Below are positions 16,030 to 23,893 of a DNA stretch of 33,841 nt, piece after piece. This DNA is from an uncultured Erysipelotrichaceae bacterium (GTDB taxonomy: Bacteria; Bacillota_I; Bacilli_A; RF39; UBA660). Positions within the stretch are counted from its first letter, which is position 1; each line of letters opens with the position of its first letter. The notes beneath the pieces are model-generated. The model worked only from the letters and a program-made list of their open reading frames with translations, was not told the origin of the DNA and made no database searches. Location: assembly GCA_902797995.1 (NCBI GenBank), contig CADBUX010000013.1, positions 1 to 33,841 of the forward strand, given 5' to 3'. A program made the position numbers and the translations under genes.

Positions 16030-16632
16030 ATGGAATATAAATCTGTAGCTAAGTATCTAAATAGAAAAAGTGGTAATAAAAGAGAAGATAAACATAGTTT
16101 TATATATGGTTTTTTAACTAAAATAGCAATTTGCATAATTTTAGTTTTAGGATCTTTAGTATTTTTAAAATATGATAAAAATAATAAACAGATTGTTTAT
16201 AAATGTTTATACAAAAATAATATAAGTTTTGCTACAGTTAATAACTGGTATAAAAAGCATTTTGGTGATATAACTCCATTTCAGGATTTAGTAAAAGATA
16301 ATACAAAGTTAGTTTTTAATGATAATTTAGAATATAAAGAAGCTAATATTTATAAAGATGGGGTTAAGTTAACAGTTGAAAAAAATTACTTAGTACCAAC
16401 ACTTGAAAGTGGTATTGTTGTTTTTATTGGAGATAAGGATGGTTATGGTAAAACAATTATAATTGAACAAACTGATGGAGTAGATGTTTGGTATGGAAAT
16501 GTAGATAACGTAAATGTAAGTCTTTATGATTATGTATCAAAAGGGGAATTCTTAGCAGAAGCAAATGAGAAGCTTTATATGGTATTTCAAAAAAACGGGA
16601 AGTATTTAAAATATACAGACTATCTTAAATAA
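16030..16632 (+). CDS. spoIVFA: SpoIVFA-like protein with degenerate M23/LytM domain
   Basis: A 200-residue protein: basic cytoplasmic start, one membrane helix (about 36-52), and a C-terminal LytM-like beta domain (about 118-195) with VPTLESGIVVFIGDKDGYGKTIIIEQ. The HxH zinc motif of active M23 peptidases is absent (YMVF stands in its place), so it should be catalytically dead. That fits SpoIVFA, which holds and regulates the intramembrane protease SpoIVFB. It is immediately followed by SpoIVFB, as in Bacillus. Confidence 0.75.
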   Translation: MEYKSVAKYLNRKSGNKREDKHSFIYGFLTKIAICIILVLGSLVFLKYDKNNKQIVYKCLYKNNISFATVNNWYKKHFGDITPFQDLVKDNTKLVFNDNLEYKEANIYKDGVKLTVEKNYLVPTLESGIVVFIGDKDGYGKTIIIEQTDGVDVWYGNVDNVNVSLYDYVSKGEFLAEANEKLYMVFQKNGKYLKYTDYLK

Positions 16633-16633
16633 A

Positions 16634-17371
16634 ATATATATTCATCCTTTTACTTATATTTTGATTTTTTTGTCAATAGTAACAGGGATGTTTAAAGAAT
16701 TCTCTATGGTGCTTTTAATTATAATAGTACATGAACTAGGGCATCTAACTATGGCTCATCATTATAAATGGAATTTTGATAAGATAGCAATTTATCCTTT
16801 TGGAGGATGCTGTAAGTTTGATGAAAAAGTTAACAGGAGTCTTAAAGAAGAACTAATGATTTTATTATCTGGGCCCCTTTTTCAAGTAGGGTTATTCTTT
16901 ATTATTAGTATTTTTCAAGCGAATGGATTAATGACATTTAGAAATTTTACAATATTTAAAACTTATCATTATACACTTCTTATTTTTAATCTATTACCAA
17001 TATATCCTTTAGATGGAGGAAGAATACTAAATATAGTAATAAATTATATAATGCCTTATAAAAAGGGTAATAAACTAGTAGTAATAATATCTTTTTTAAT
17101 TATAGTAATTATGATGTTTTTTTATAGGAATTTAAATTTTACACTTATGGGTATATTATTAACAAGTGAACTGTTTTTATATTTTAAAAGACAGGACTAT
17201 TTATATAATAGAATGTTACTTGAAAGATATATGGATAGATTTTGTTTTAAAAGATTAAAAACAATAAATAATAAAGATTCTATGTATAAAGAAAGAAGAC
17301 ATATAATTCTATTTAATAATAAATATATAACAGAAAGAGAATATCTAAAAGAAAGATTTAGGGTGAAATAA
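16634..17371 (+). CDS. spoIVFB: SpoIVFB-type intramembrane metalloprotease (M50)
   Basis: A site-2-protease family membrane enzyme; in Bacillus it activates pro-sigma-K. The zinc motif HELGH and the second motif NLLPIYPLDGGR are intact, with several membrane helices and a cytoplasmic tail (about 170 onward). The first conventional start codon is TTG 16661, but the frame is open upstream and encodes KIYIHPFTYIL, matching the IHP-type first helix of the family, while nothing resembles a ribosome-binding site before 16661. I therefore give an approximate start near ATA 16634, right after the stop of spoIVFA at 16632. The true start codon is uncertain and may be non-standard. The stop overlaps the next start. 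Confidence 0.8.
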   Translation: MYIHPFTYILIFLSIVTGMFKEFSMVLLIIIVHELGHLTMAHHYKWNFDKIAIYPFGGCCKFDEKVNRSLKEELMILLSGPLFQVGLFFIISIFQANGLMTFRNFTIFKTYHYTLLIFNLLPIYPLDGGRILNIVINYIMPYKKGNKLVVIISFLIIVIMMFFYRNLNFTLMGILLTSELFLYFKRQDYLYNRMLLERYMDRFCFKRLKTINNKDSMYKERRHIILFNNKYITEREYLKERFRVK

Positions 17372-18558
17372 TGAAAAAACTAATAATCTTTTTTATGATT
17401 GTTTTAATAATGATTCTATATATAGGTTGTACTCCAAAAGATGAATCTAAGGTGCAAGAAGTAAGTAAAGAAATAAAAAATCAACAAGCTTTAGAAGAAA
17501 GGGGGGTATTTATATCATATATAGATTATGGTGTTTTAAATGGAAAAAATAAACGAGAAATGGAAAGCATAATAACAAAAATGATAGATAATATAAGTGA
17601 TTTTGGCCTTAATTCTGTGATACTTCAAACGAGTCCTTTTAGTGATTCTATATATCCTTCGAAAATATATAAAACATCACATGTAGTAGTTAAAAAAGAA
17701 GGTGATGAACTACCTTTAGATATTTTGAAGTTTTTTATAGATAAAGCTAAAGAAAAAAATATAGATGTCTATGCTTGGGTTAATCCTTATAGAATAAGGA
17801 ACGAAAACAATATAGAGATATTAAATAAAGAAGCATATTATTATAAATGGTTAGATACAAGTAATATAGAAATAAGTAAAAAGGGGATATTTTTAAATCC
17901 TGCTTCACAAGAGGTTTTAGATTACATTACAAAGGGGCTTGAAGAGCTATGTAATAATTATGACATAAAAGGTGTTATATATGATGACTATTATTATCCG
18001 AGCGAAACAATCGATCTTAAAGATTATGAAAAAACAGATAAAAGAATAAGTTTAAAAGAGTATAGAATAAATAATATAAATAAATTAATAGAACAAAGTT
18101 ATAATACTATAAAAAAGGTTAATAAAAATATTAAATTTGGATTATCTCCTGCGGGTAATATAGAAAATAATTTAGATAAAGAGTATTTGGATATAAAAAA
18201 TATATTAAAAAGTAATAAAATAGATATGATAATACCTCAGTTGTATTATGGTTTTAATAATACATCAAAGCCCTATATAAAGACATTAGGGGAATGGAGT
18301 AATATAAATGAAAACAATCTTGATTTGTATGTTGCATTATCATTATATAAATCTGGTAATATAGATAAATGGGCTGGGCAAGGACAAAATGAATGGTTAG
18401 AAAACGATGATATTATAAAGAAACAAGTGCTAGTAGCAAGAAATGAAAACAATTATAAAGGATTTTATATATTTAGATATGATAATTTGTTTAATAATAT
18501 TAGCAATGAAAAGCTAAATGCAGAAGTAGATAATTTAAAAAGTATAATTGATAGGTAA
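17371..18558 (+). CDS. GHL10-family lipoprotein (YngK/DigH-like)
   Basis: A 395-residue exported lipoprotein: signal segment (1-18) with lipobox YIGC (Cys20), then a GHL10 (DUF187) TIM-barrel. Recognisable family stretches are RGVFISYIDYG, GLNSVILQTSPFSDSIYPS, IDVYAWVNPYRI, LNPASQEVLDYI, DIKGVIYDDYYYP, FGLSPAGNI and DMIIPQLYYGF. E. coli DigH of this family cleaves denuded peptidoglycan glycans, so a wall-glycan hydrolase role beside a SPOR-domain protein and SpoIVF is reasonable, but this is inference. It is the last gene of the operon, coupled to spoIVFB by a TAATG overlap. Confidence 0.85.
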   Translation: MKKLIIFFMIVLIMILYIGCTPKDESKVQEVSKEIKNQQALEERGVFISYIDYGVLNGKNKREMESIITKMIDNISDFGLNSVILQTSPFSDSIYPSKIYKTSHVVVKKEGDELPLDILKFFIDKAKEKNIDVYAWVNPYRIRNENNIEILNKEAYYYKWLDTSNIEISKKGIFLNPASQEVLDYITKGLEELCNNYDIKGVIYDDYYYPSETIDLKDYEKTDKRISLKEYRINNINKLIEQSYNTIKKVNKNIKFGLSPAGNIENNLDKEYLDIKNILKSNKIDMIIPQLYYGFNNTSKPYIKTLGEWSNINENNLDLYVALSLYKSGNIDKWAGQGQNEWLENDDIIKKQVLVARNENNYKGFYIFRYDNLFNNISNEKLNAEVDNLKSIIDR

Positions 18559-18600
18559 TAAAAAATGGTCTTATTATTTAACTTTATCATAATGAGACCA
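18559..18600 (-). terminator. terminator of the toxin-antitoxin operon
   Basis: On the minus strand TGGTCTCATTA pairs with TAATAAGACCA (18590-18600 with 18566-18576), followed by TTTTTT. The stem includes the toxin stop codon. Confidence 0.65.
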
Positions 18601-18849
18601 CATTCTAACAATAAATATTTCTTTGGTATCTTCGTAAACTTTATAAACTAATCTATGTTGCAAACTTATTCTTCTTAAAAATAATCCTTCTAAATTTCCT
18701 CTTAATCTTTCATATGTAGGTGGAGTTTGGTATGGATTATTACTTATCATATCTAAAAGATTTTTGGTTTTTTCTTCCAGTCCTGCTTGTTTTAATAATT
18801 TTTTATCTTTATCTGCTAATTTTGAAAAAATGATTTTATATTCTACCAT
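18574..18849 (-). CDS. yoeB: YoeB/Txe-type ribosome-dependent mRNA endonuclease toxin
   Basis: A 91-residue RelE-superfamily toxin of the YoeB/Txe branch. It has the typical sequence from the NPYQTPP turn to YERLRGNLEGLFLRRI, HRLVYKV and the C-terminal SHYD. Expected catalytic residues are present: Glu47, Arg59/60, Arg66, His86 and Tyr87. It cleaves mRNA in the ribosomal A site. It overlaps the upstream antitoxin gene by 7 bases and is therefore translationally coupled. Nothing suggests inactivation. Confidence 0.92.
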   Translation of the reverse strand: MVEYKIIFSKLADKDKKLLKQAGLEEKTKNLLDMISNNPYQTPPTYERLRGNLEGLFLRRISLQHRLVYKVYEDTKEIFIVRMWSHYDKVK

Positions 18850-19097
18850 TTTTCACCTTGTTTATAAATGCTACACTTGTTTTTGTCTTCTTTTAAAGCG
18901 GCTTTTACTGAGTCAACATAGCCTGGAATTGAATTTAAATAAATAGTTTCTTCTATATCACGCCAGTCAGATCCTGATATTAAAACAGCATCGTCTCCTT
19001 TACTATTAACAATATTAATCGGATTAAAACCTTTATTTACATCGGAGATTAATTGAAAAAGATTTTGTCTTGCGTTAGTTATATTTACTATTTCCAT
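18843..19097 (-). CDS. yefM: YefM/Phd-family antitoxin
   Basis: An 84-residue antitoxin. The N-terminal Phd/YefM DNA-binding fold shows MEIVNITNARQNLFQLISDVN, PINIVNSKGDDAVLISGSDW and EETIYLNSIPG; the acidic/basic tail (about 60-84) would wrap the YoeB toxin. It autoregulates the operon through the palindrome at 19127-19146, by analogy with E. coli YefM-YoeB. A GGTGAAA site precedes the ATG. Confidence 0.92.
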   Translation of the reverse strand: MEIVNITNARQNLFQLISDVNKGFNPINIVNSKGDDAVLISGSDWRDIEETIYLNSIPGYVDSVKAALKEDKNKCSIYKQGEKW

Positions 19098-19120
19098 GTT
19101 TTTTCACCTCACTTGTGCAC

Positions 19121-19149
19121 ATTATAACGTACTTTCAAGCGTACGTCAA
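19121..19149 (-). promoter_or_regulatory. promoter and operator of yefM-yoeB
   Basis: On the minus strand: TTGACG (19144-19149), 17-nt spacer, TATAAT (19121-19126), a near-perfect sigma-A promoter. The spacer is bracketed by acgtac/gtacgt (19127-19132 and 19141-19146), an exact inverted repeat with 8-nt centre that overlaps the -35 edge. A second small palindrome gtgcac (19115-19120) sits at the likely start point. Confidence 0.75.
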
Positions 19150-19180
19150 GTCTTTCTATTAATATTTTATACAAATTATT

Positions 19181-19200
19181 AACAATAATGCATTATTGTT
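19181..19200. repeat. 20-bp perfect palindrome
   Basis: AACAATAATG followed directly by its exact reverse complement CATTATTGTT. It lies between the TA promoter and the pilB terminator, with no T run, so it is not a terminator. Possible protein-binding site. Confidence 0.6.
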
Positions 19201-19216
19201 GTTAATTCTGTACTAA

Positions 19217-19238
19217 AAAAAGTAGATATCTACTTTTT
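19217..19238. terminator. palindromic terminator downstream of the pilus ATPase gene
   Basis: AAAAAGTAGAT followed by ATCTACTTTTT, an exact palindrome with A and T flanks, three bases after the stop of the minus-strand ATPase gene. Confidence 0.5.
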
Positions 19239-19241
19239 AAT

Positions 19242-20627
19242 TTATTGTTCTTGTTCTTCAAAACTATTTACTCTTAAAGAATTAAATATATTATCATCAA
19301 ACAAATTTATTTCTTCTTCGTTATTTTGTAATGGTTCTATGATTCTATTTTGTCTTTTAGGAAATGATCTTTTTAGTGGACTTGTTTCTATATTTTGTTT
19401 TTCTTTGACATTTTCTTGTACTATTCTTTCAGATATATCGTCATATTCGTCATAGTCTACTAAACGTAATACTTCTTTTAAATCTGTTATTCCTTGTAAT
19501 ACTTTAATTAGTCCATCTTGAAGTAATGTTTTTACATCTTTTTTATAAATTAAATTTCTTAATTGTTCTCTTTTGACATTGTTATTAATAGCATCTTTTA
19601 TCTCATCGTTTATCATAAGCACTTCTTGAAGAGCAATTCTTCCTGTATAACCATTGTGACAATGCTCGCATCTTCCGGCTTCATAAATTGTATTTATATC
19701 TATACCAAGTACTTTTTTAAATAATGTTTTTTCTGTTTCGTTAGCAGGTCTTACTATTCTACATTTTGGACATAATCTTTTAGCAAGTGTTTGTGAAATG
19801 ATTCCTTTTAAAGATGAAGATAATAAATATCTTTCTACATCCATATCTATTAATCTTTCAATTGTTGTAAGAGAATTATTAGTATGAAGGGTAGACAATA
19901 CTAAGTGTCCTGTAATTGAGGCACGTACTGCGATTTTGGCAGTTTCACTATCACGAATTTCTCCGATTAATATTATATTAGGATCTTGTCTTAATATTGA
20001 ACGAAGTACTGCAGAGAAAGTTAATCCTATTTCTTGATTAACTTGAACTTGATTTAATCCTTCGATACTCATTTCTACTGGATCTTCCACGGTTATTATG
20101 TTAGTTTCTGGTTTATTTAGTTTTTGAAGCATTGAATAAACTGTAGTAGATTTACCTGAACCAGTAGTACCTGTTACTAAAATAATTCCATTTGGACTTT
20201 TTAACATTTCTATGATTTTTTTATAATTATCTTCAGTAAAGCCTAAATATTCAAGACCTTGAAGACTCATTGAGTAATCTAGAATTCTTATTACTACTTT
20301 TTCTCCAAAGCTTGTTGGCATACTAGAGACACGAAGATCTAAATCTTTACCTTCGATAACACTTTTAATGGCTCCATCTTGAGGTAATCTTGATTCAGTG
20401 ATGTTCATACCTGCGAGAAGCTTAATTCTAGTGATTAGATTTCTTTTGTATTTATTATCAATTAAAGCATAATCTCTAAGCTCTCCATCAATTCTAATTC
20501 TAATTTTTAAATATTTTTCAGCAGGATCAAAATGAATATCGCTGGCATTTCTTATAACTGAATCAATTATTATATCGTTTACAATATTAACTATAGGTGT
20601 AGTAGTAAAATTAAATTCTCGCATCAT
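19242..20627 (-). CDS. pilB: PilB/GspE-type pilus assembly ATPase
   Basis: A 461-residue secretion/pilus extension ATPase. A short N-terminal segment leads straight into the T2SSE core: DIHFDP, RIKLLAGMNITESRLPQDG, Walker A GTTGSGKST (about 150-158), Asp box VEDPVE, Walker B ILIGEIRDSETA, His box STLHTNN, and the zinc knuckle CPKC...CEHC (about 287-319). The N-terminal MshEN-type domain of classic PilB/GspE is missing. About 80 C-terminal residues form a charged, low-complexity tail. It supplies ATP for pilin assembly on the PilC platform (703-1980). It is divergent from the prepilin genes with 104 bp between. Confidence 0.94.
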   Translation of the reverse strand: MMREFNFTTTPIVNIVNDIIIDSVIRNASDIHFDPAEKYLKIRIRIDGELRDYALIDNKYKRNLITRIKLLAGMNITESRLPQDGAIKSVIEGKDLDLRVSSMPTSFGEKVVIRILDYSMSLQGLEYLGFTEDNYKKIIEMLKSPNGIILVTGTTGSGKSTTVYSMLQKLNKPETNIITVEDPVEMSIEGLNQVQVNQEIGLTFSAVLRSILRQDPNIILIGEIRDSETAKIAVRASITGHLVLSTLHTNNSLTTIERLIDMDVERYLLSSSLKGIISQTLAKRLCPKCRIVRPANETEKTLFKKVLGIDINTIYEAGRCEHCHNGYTGRIALQEVLMINDEIKDAINNNVKREQLRNLIYKKDVKTLLQDGLIKVLQGITDLKEVLRLVDYDEYDDISERIVQENVKEKQNIETSPLKRSFPKRQNRIIEPLQNNEEEINLFDDNIFNSLRVNSFEEQEQ

Positions 20628-20731
20628 AATTATTTCCCCTTTTTAAAAGTTTTATTAAAACTCTAGCATTTATTCTTTAATTATTATATAATAGTTTTTG
20701 AAAATAGGCAAGTAGGAGGATAGGTGATTTT

Positions 20732-22276
20732 ATGAAAAAAAGAATTACTAATACTAAAGCTTTTGCTATGGCAGAACTTTTAGTGGTTTCTGTAATAATT
20801 CTTATACTTTTTTCAGTTTTGTTCTCTAATTATTTGCCTTTAGTTGCACAATATGAAAACAGAATTAATTATAATGACGTTACTGCAGAGTATGCATCGT
20901 TTTATGTAAGAAAAATATATAAGGATGCTATGGATGATATTGATATTAAAAATCAGATAGATGAAAAAATTAAAAATGGTTACTATACTGTTTATTCTTC
21001 TACTTATAATATTAAAGATTTTTCTTTTTTAAACAATTATCGTTTTTTAGAAGATATAATTTCAGAATATAGTATTGATGAAATAGTGATAACTACTAAT
21101 GATTTATCTAGTATAAAAGAAAAATATGAAAGAAATAAACCATTATATAATTACATAAATTATTTACCTAAAACTGCTAATAATGATGATATGGAAAGAT
21201 ATAGAATAATTCTTAGAACTGCTTCTTTTGGTTATGCTGAAACAGAGATTTTAACAGATTCTAAGACACCTTTAAAATGTTTTAAAACAAATGGTAGTGT
21301 TATAACTGATTATTTATGTGGCAAAAATAATGCAAATGGAATGGATACTATTACTGATGTTGTTATTCCAAGTACTATTAATGGTAATACTATAACTACA
21401 ATTGGAGAAAAAGCGTTTTTTGAAAAAGGTATTATAAGTGTTGAAGTACCACAAAGTGTTAAAGTAATAGAAAAATCTGCTTTTGAGAATAATTCTATTT
21501 CCTCTTTTGATTATAATAAAAATGGACTAGGGCTTAAAATAATTAATGATTTTGCTTTTAAAAATAATGATTTAAAAACGATTTCATTATTAGGAGATAT
21601 AGAATATGGACAAGGAGTATTTACTAATAATTATAAACTTAGAAAGATAGATTTTAGAAGTGATGAGAATAATAGTATTAAAAAAATAAATGATTCTATG
21701 TTTTCTTTAGATAAAGTAGGAGATAAGGCTATAGATCTTGTTATTCCAAAATCTATCGAAGAAATAGGTAATAATGCTTTTTATAATATTAAATTAAATA
21801 GTTTAGTTTTTGAAGATGATAGCAATTTAAAAAAAGTTGGGGACTTTGCTTTTTACTTAAGTGAAGATGTAAATAGTCTTAATAATTGTACTTTGGTTAT
21901 CCCTAGTGCTACTACTACAATTGGGAAAGAATCCTTTAAAAATCAGTCATTTAGTGAACTTGAATTTAAAAATAATAGTCCTATAACTATTGGAGAAAGG
22001 GCTTTCGATGGGAATAGGTTATCTAAAGTATTGTTTTCAGAAAATATATCCGAAGGATTAAACATATTTGGGGATTCTAAACTAGGAAATAAAGAAGGAG
22101 AATTATTTGTTAGGACTAGTAATATGAATGTTAACAATTTATTTGTTTCTGTAAACTGGTGTTTAATCTTATATGGAAATGAATGTAGTGGTAATCAGTT
22201 TAACGATACTACATATAGGTATTCATATAAAGAAATAAATAAATATATATCCTATAAAGGAGATGATACTTATTAA
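20732..22276 (+). CDS. Prepilin-like protein fused to BspA-type leucine-rich repeats
   Basis: A 514-residue protein. The N-terminus has the type III prepilin signal: basic leader ending KA, then FAMAELLVVSVIILIL, giving cleavage before Phe11 and the conserved Glu at mature position 5 (Ala instead of Gly at -1). The pilin-like helix (to about 60) is followed by a mixed domain, then LRR_5/BspA repeats from about residue 205 to 470 (units like VVIPSTINGNTITTIGEKAF, VEVPQSVKVIEKSAF, VIPKSIEEIGNNAF). BspA repeats are common in surface adhesins. The joint architecture suggests a pilus-tip or minor pseudopilin adhesin. AGGAGG and GGTGAT sites precede the ATG. Overlaps the next gene by 14 bases. Confidence 0.8.
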   Translation: MKKRITNTKAFAMAELLVVSVIILILFSVLFSNYLPLVAQYENRINYNDVTAEYASFYVRKIYKDAMDDIDIKNQIDEKIKNGYYTVYSSTYNIKDFSFLNNYRFLEDIISEYSIDEIVITTNDLSSIKEKYERNKPLYNYINYLPKTANNDDMERYRIILRTASFGYAETEILTDSKTPLKCFKTNGSVITDYLCGKNNANGMDTITDVVIPSTINGNTITTIGEKAFFEKGIISVEVPQSVKVIEKSAFENNSISSFDYNKNGLGLKIINDFAFKNNDLKTISLLGDIEYGQGVFTNNYKLRKIDFRSDENNSIKKINDSMFSLDKVGDKAIDLVIPKSIEEIGNNAFYNIKLNSLVFEDDSNLKKVGDFAFYLSEDVNSLNNCTLVIPSATTTIGKESFKNQSFSELEFKNNSPITIGERAFDGNRLSKVLFSENISEGLNIFGDSKLGNKEGELFVRTSNMNVNNLFVSVNWCLILYGNECSGNQFNDTTYRYSYKEINKYISYKGDDTY

Positions 22277-22913
22277 TAAAGAATATCTTAATAATAAAGG
22301 TATGACTTTAATAGAACTTCTTGTTTGTTTTACTCTTCTTATAATTATTAGTTTAGGGATTTTTAACTTAATACTTGAAGTAAGAAAAGATTTGGATGAT
22401 AAACAAATAATTAAAGATTATACTGAGCATTCTAATAATCTTAATAATAAGATTCATTATGATTTAATTAAAAATAAGCCTTTTGTGATTACTTATAAAG
22501 AAAGTGTTAATGATACGTGGATTTGTAAGTATAGTAATAATACTTTATGTAATGTAGAGGGTGACTTTTTTTCTGTTAGTAATGGTAGTCTTAATAAGAT
22601 GAGTCCTTCTTTAGAAAAACTTTGCAGTGTTTATCCATGTGCTATTTATGGTTATATTGATAAGAATAATAGTATAAGTTTTAAAACAATTGCTATTAAC
22701 GAAGGAGAAGAAATTAATAATACTAATATATATGGTATTAAATATGATGGTGTTTATGAAAGTATTCCAAATGAAAAGTATATTAATTTTAACAAAGATA
22801 AAACAAAAATAGAAATAGATGATAAGGGATTTTTTGTTATTAACTTTTCATTTAATATCAAGGGCAATGATAAAGATTATGGTTTTAAAATTGCTTATCC
22901 ATTTATAAAATAA
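22263..22913 (+). CDS. Prepilin-like protein (minor pilin/pseudopilin)
   Basis: A 216-residue protein with a textbook prepilin leader: NNKG, cleavage, then MTLIELLVCFTLLIIISLGIF, with Glu at mature position 5. The rest is an Asn/Lys-rich globular part with four cysteines (CKYSNNTLC, CSVYPC) that could make two disulfides. The start ATG at 22263 overlaps the previous coding sequence, with an AGGAG-like site upstream (22257-22262), so both are translated from one message. It converges on ylbJ with an 11-bp overlap. Confidence 0.85.
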   Translation: MILINKEYLNNKGMTLIELLVCFTLLIIISLGIFNLILEVRKDLDDKQIIKDYTEHSNNLNNKIHYDLIKNKPFVITYKESVNDTWICKYSNNTLCNVEGDFFSVSNGSLNKMSPSLEKLCSVYPCAIYGYIDKNNSISFKTIAINEGEEINNTNIYGIKYDGVYESIPNEKYINFNKDKTKIEIDDKGFFVINFSFNIKGNDKDYGFKIAYPFIK

Positions 22914-23850
22914 TATAGATTATTATGGAACTTATTATTCCGTGCATGATTCTTGCTATTAGAAAGGGTAAATATTTTACCTTTTTTTTCTCTAAAATAT
23001 TCATTATTTGAGAGTGGACTGATAGTCCTCCGAAAGATAAGAAAAAGCCTGAAATTACTAATTTTATTTTTAAATTTATATTCATTATGGATAAATATTT
23101 TAAACCTGTTGTCATTTCTAATATACCTGTAATTAATACTTGATAAAGATTATGGGGATTTTTGAATATTAAGTTAATTAATATTAGAAAAAAAGTAACT
23201 ATTCCAAAAATACTCGTTAATATTTCTAATGAAGAGTTTATACTTTTAAAAAATATTTTAAATATATTTTCACTATTTATTTTATTGTTTAGTTTTTTTA
23301 ATTCATCAATTTTTTTATTTTCTTTTATTATATACTTTTGTTTATTATAATTTCTAAATATTAAACCTATAATAATATTACCTGTTATGTGAGCTGTAAT
23401 CAGAATTATTCCTATTTTTGTGCTTTTATAAAAAATATTGCCTACAGTATTTAATATAAATAAGGGATTAGAAAAGAATGTAAACATTAGTATTTTTTCA
23501 GCATCTTGTTCATTTATAATTCTTTTATCTAATAAATCACTTATATATTTAGCACTACTAGGAAAACCTGTAATCATGCTCATGAAAAAAACAAATGATG
23601 CTGATCCTTTGGTTTTGAATAGTTTACTTGTTATTCCTTGAAAAAAAGATCCTAAAATGTTTGGTATACCTAGTTCTACTAAAACAGAAGATATTATAAA
23701 CATCGGAAATAATGAAGGAAAAATATTTTTAATAAAGAGATTACAACTAAATGTGATAATTTCAGTTAATGAACTAGATTTTATAAAGATATTAATAATT
23801 AAAATAGCAATTGTTAATAAAACTAAACTCGAGTATAACTTTTTTTTCAT
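22903..23850 (-). CDS. ylbJ: YlbJ-like sporulation integral membrane protein
   Basis: A 315-residue polytopic membrane protein with about eight helices and two Gate-like motifs. Family features: FPSLFPMFIISSVLVELG, FVFFMSMITGFPSSAKYI and FSNPLFILNTVG in the first half, and a mirrored GLSVHSQI stretch in the second (FLSFGGLSVHSQIM). YlbJ is widely conserved in spore formers and required for proper spore coats or cortex in Bacillus; its transport role is inferred. AGGTGAAAT precedes the ATG. It is divergent from ylbL, only 43 bp away. Confidence 0.85.
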   Translation of the reverse strand: MKKKLYSSLVLLTIAILIINIFIKSSSLTEIITFSCNLFIKNIFPSLFPMFIISSVLVELGIPNILGSFFQGITSKLFKTKGSASFVFFMSMITGFPSSAKYISDLLDKRIINEQDAEKILMFTFFSNPLFILNTVGNIFYKSTKIGIILITAHITGNIIIGLIFRNYNKQKYIIKENKKIDELKKLNNKINSENIFKIFFKSINSSLEILTSIFGIVTFFLILINLIFKNPHNLYQVLITGILEMTTGLKYLSIMNINLKIKLVISGFFLSFGGLSVHSQIMNILEKKKVKYLPFLIARIMHGIISSIIIYIIL

Positions 23851-23893
23851 ATTTCACCTAAATTCCTGTTATAATTATATTGGAGAGATTTTT

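Noticed and set aside
23657-23893. N-terminal extension of the YlbL protein upstream of 23894
   Set aside because: The extra stretch is antisense to ylbJ, has no ribosome-binding site at its beginning, and the ATG at 23894 is preceded by GGAGAGA and the expected cytoplasmic start and membrane helix.
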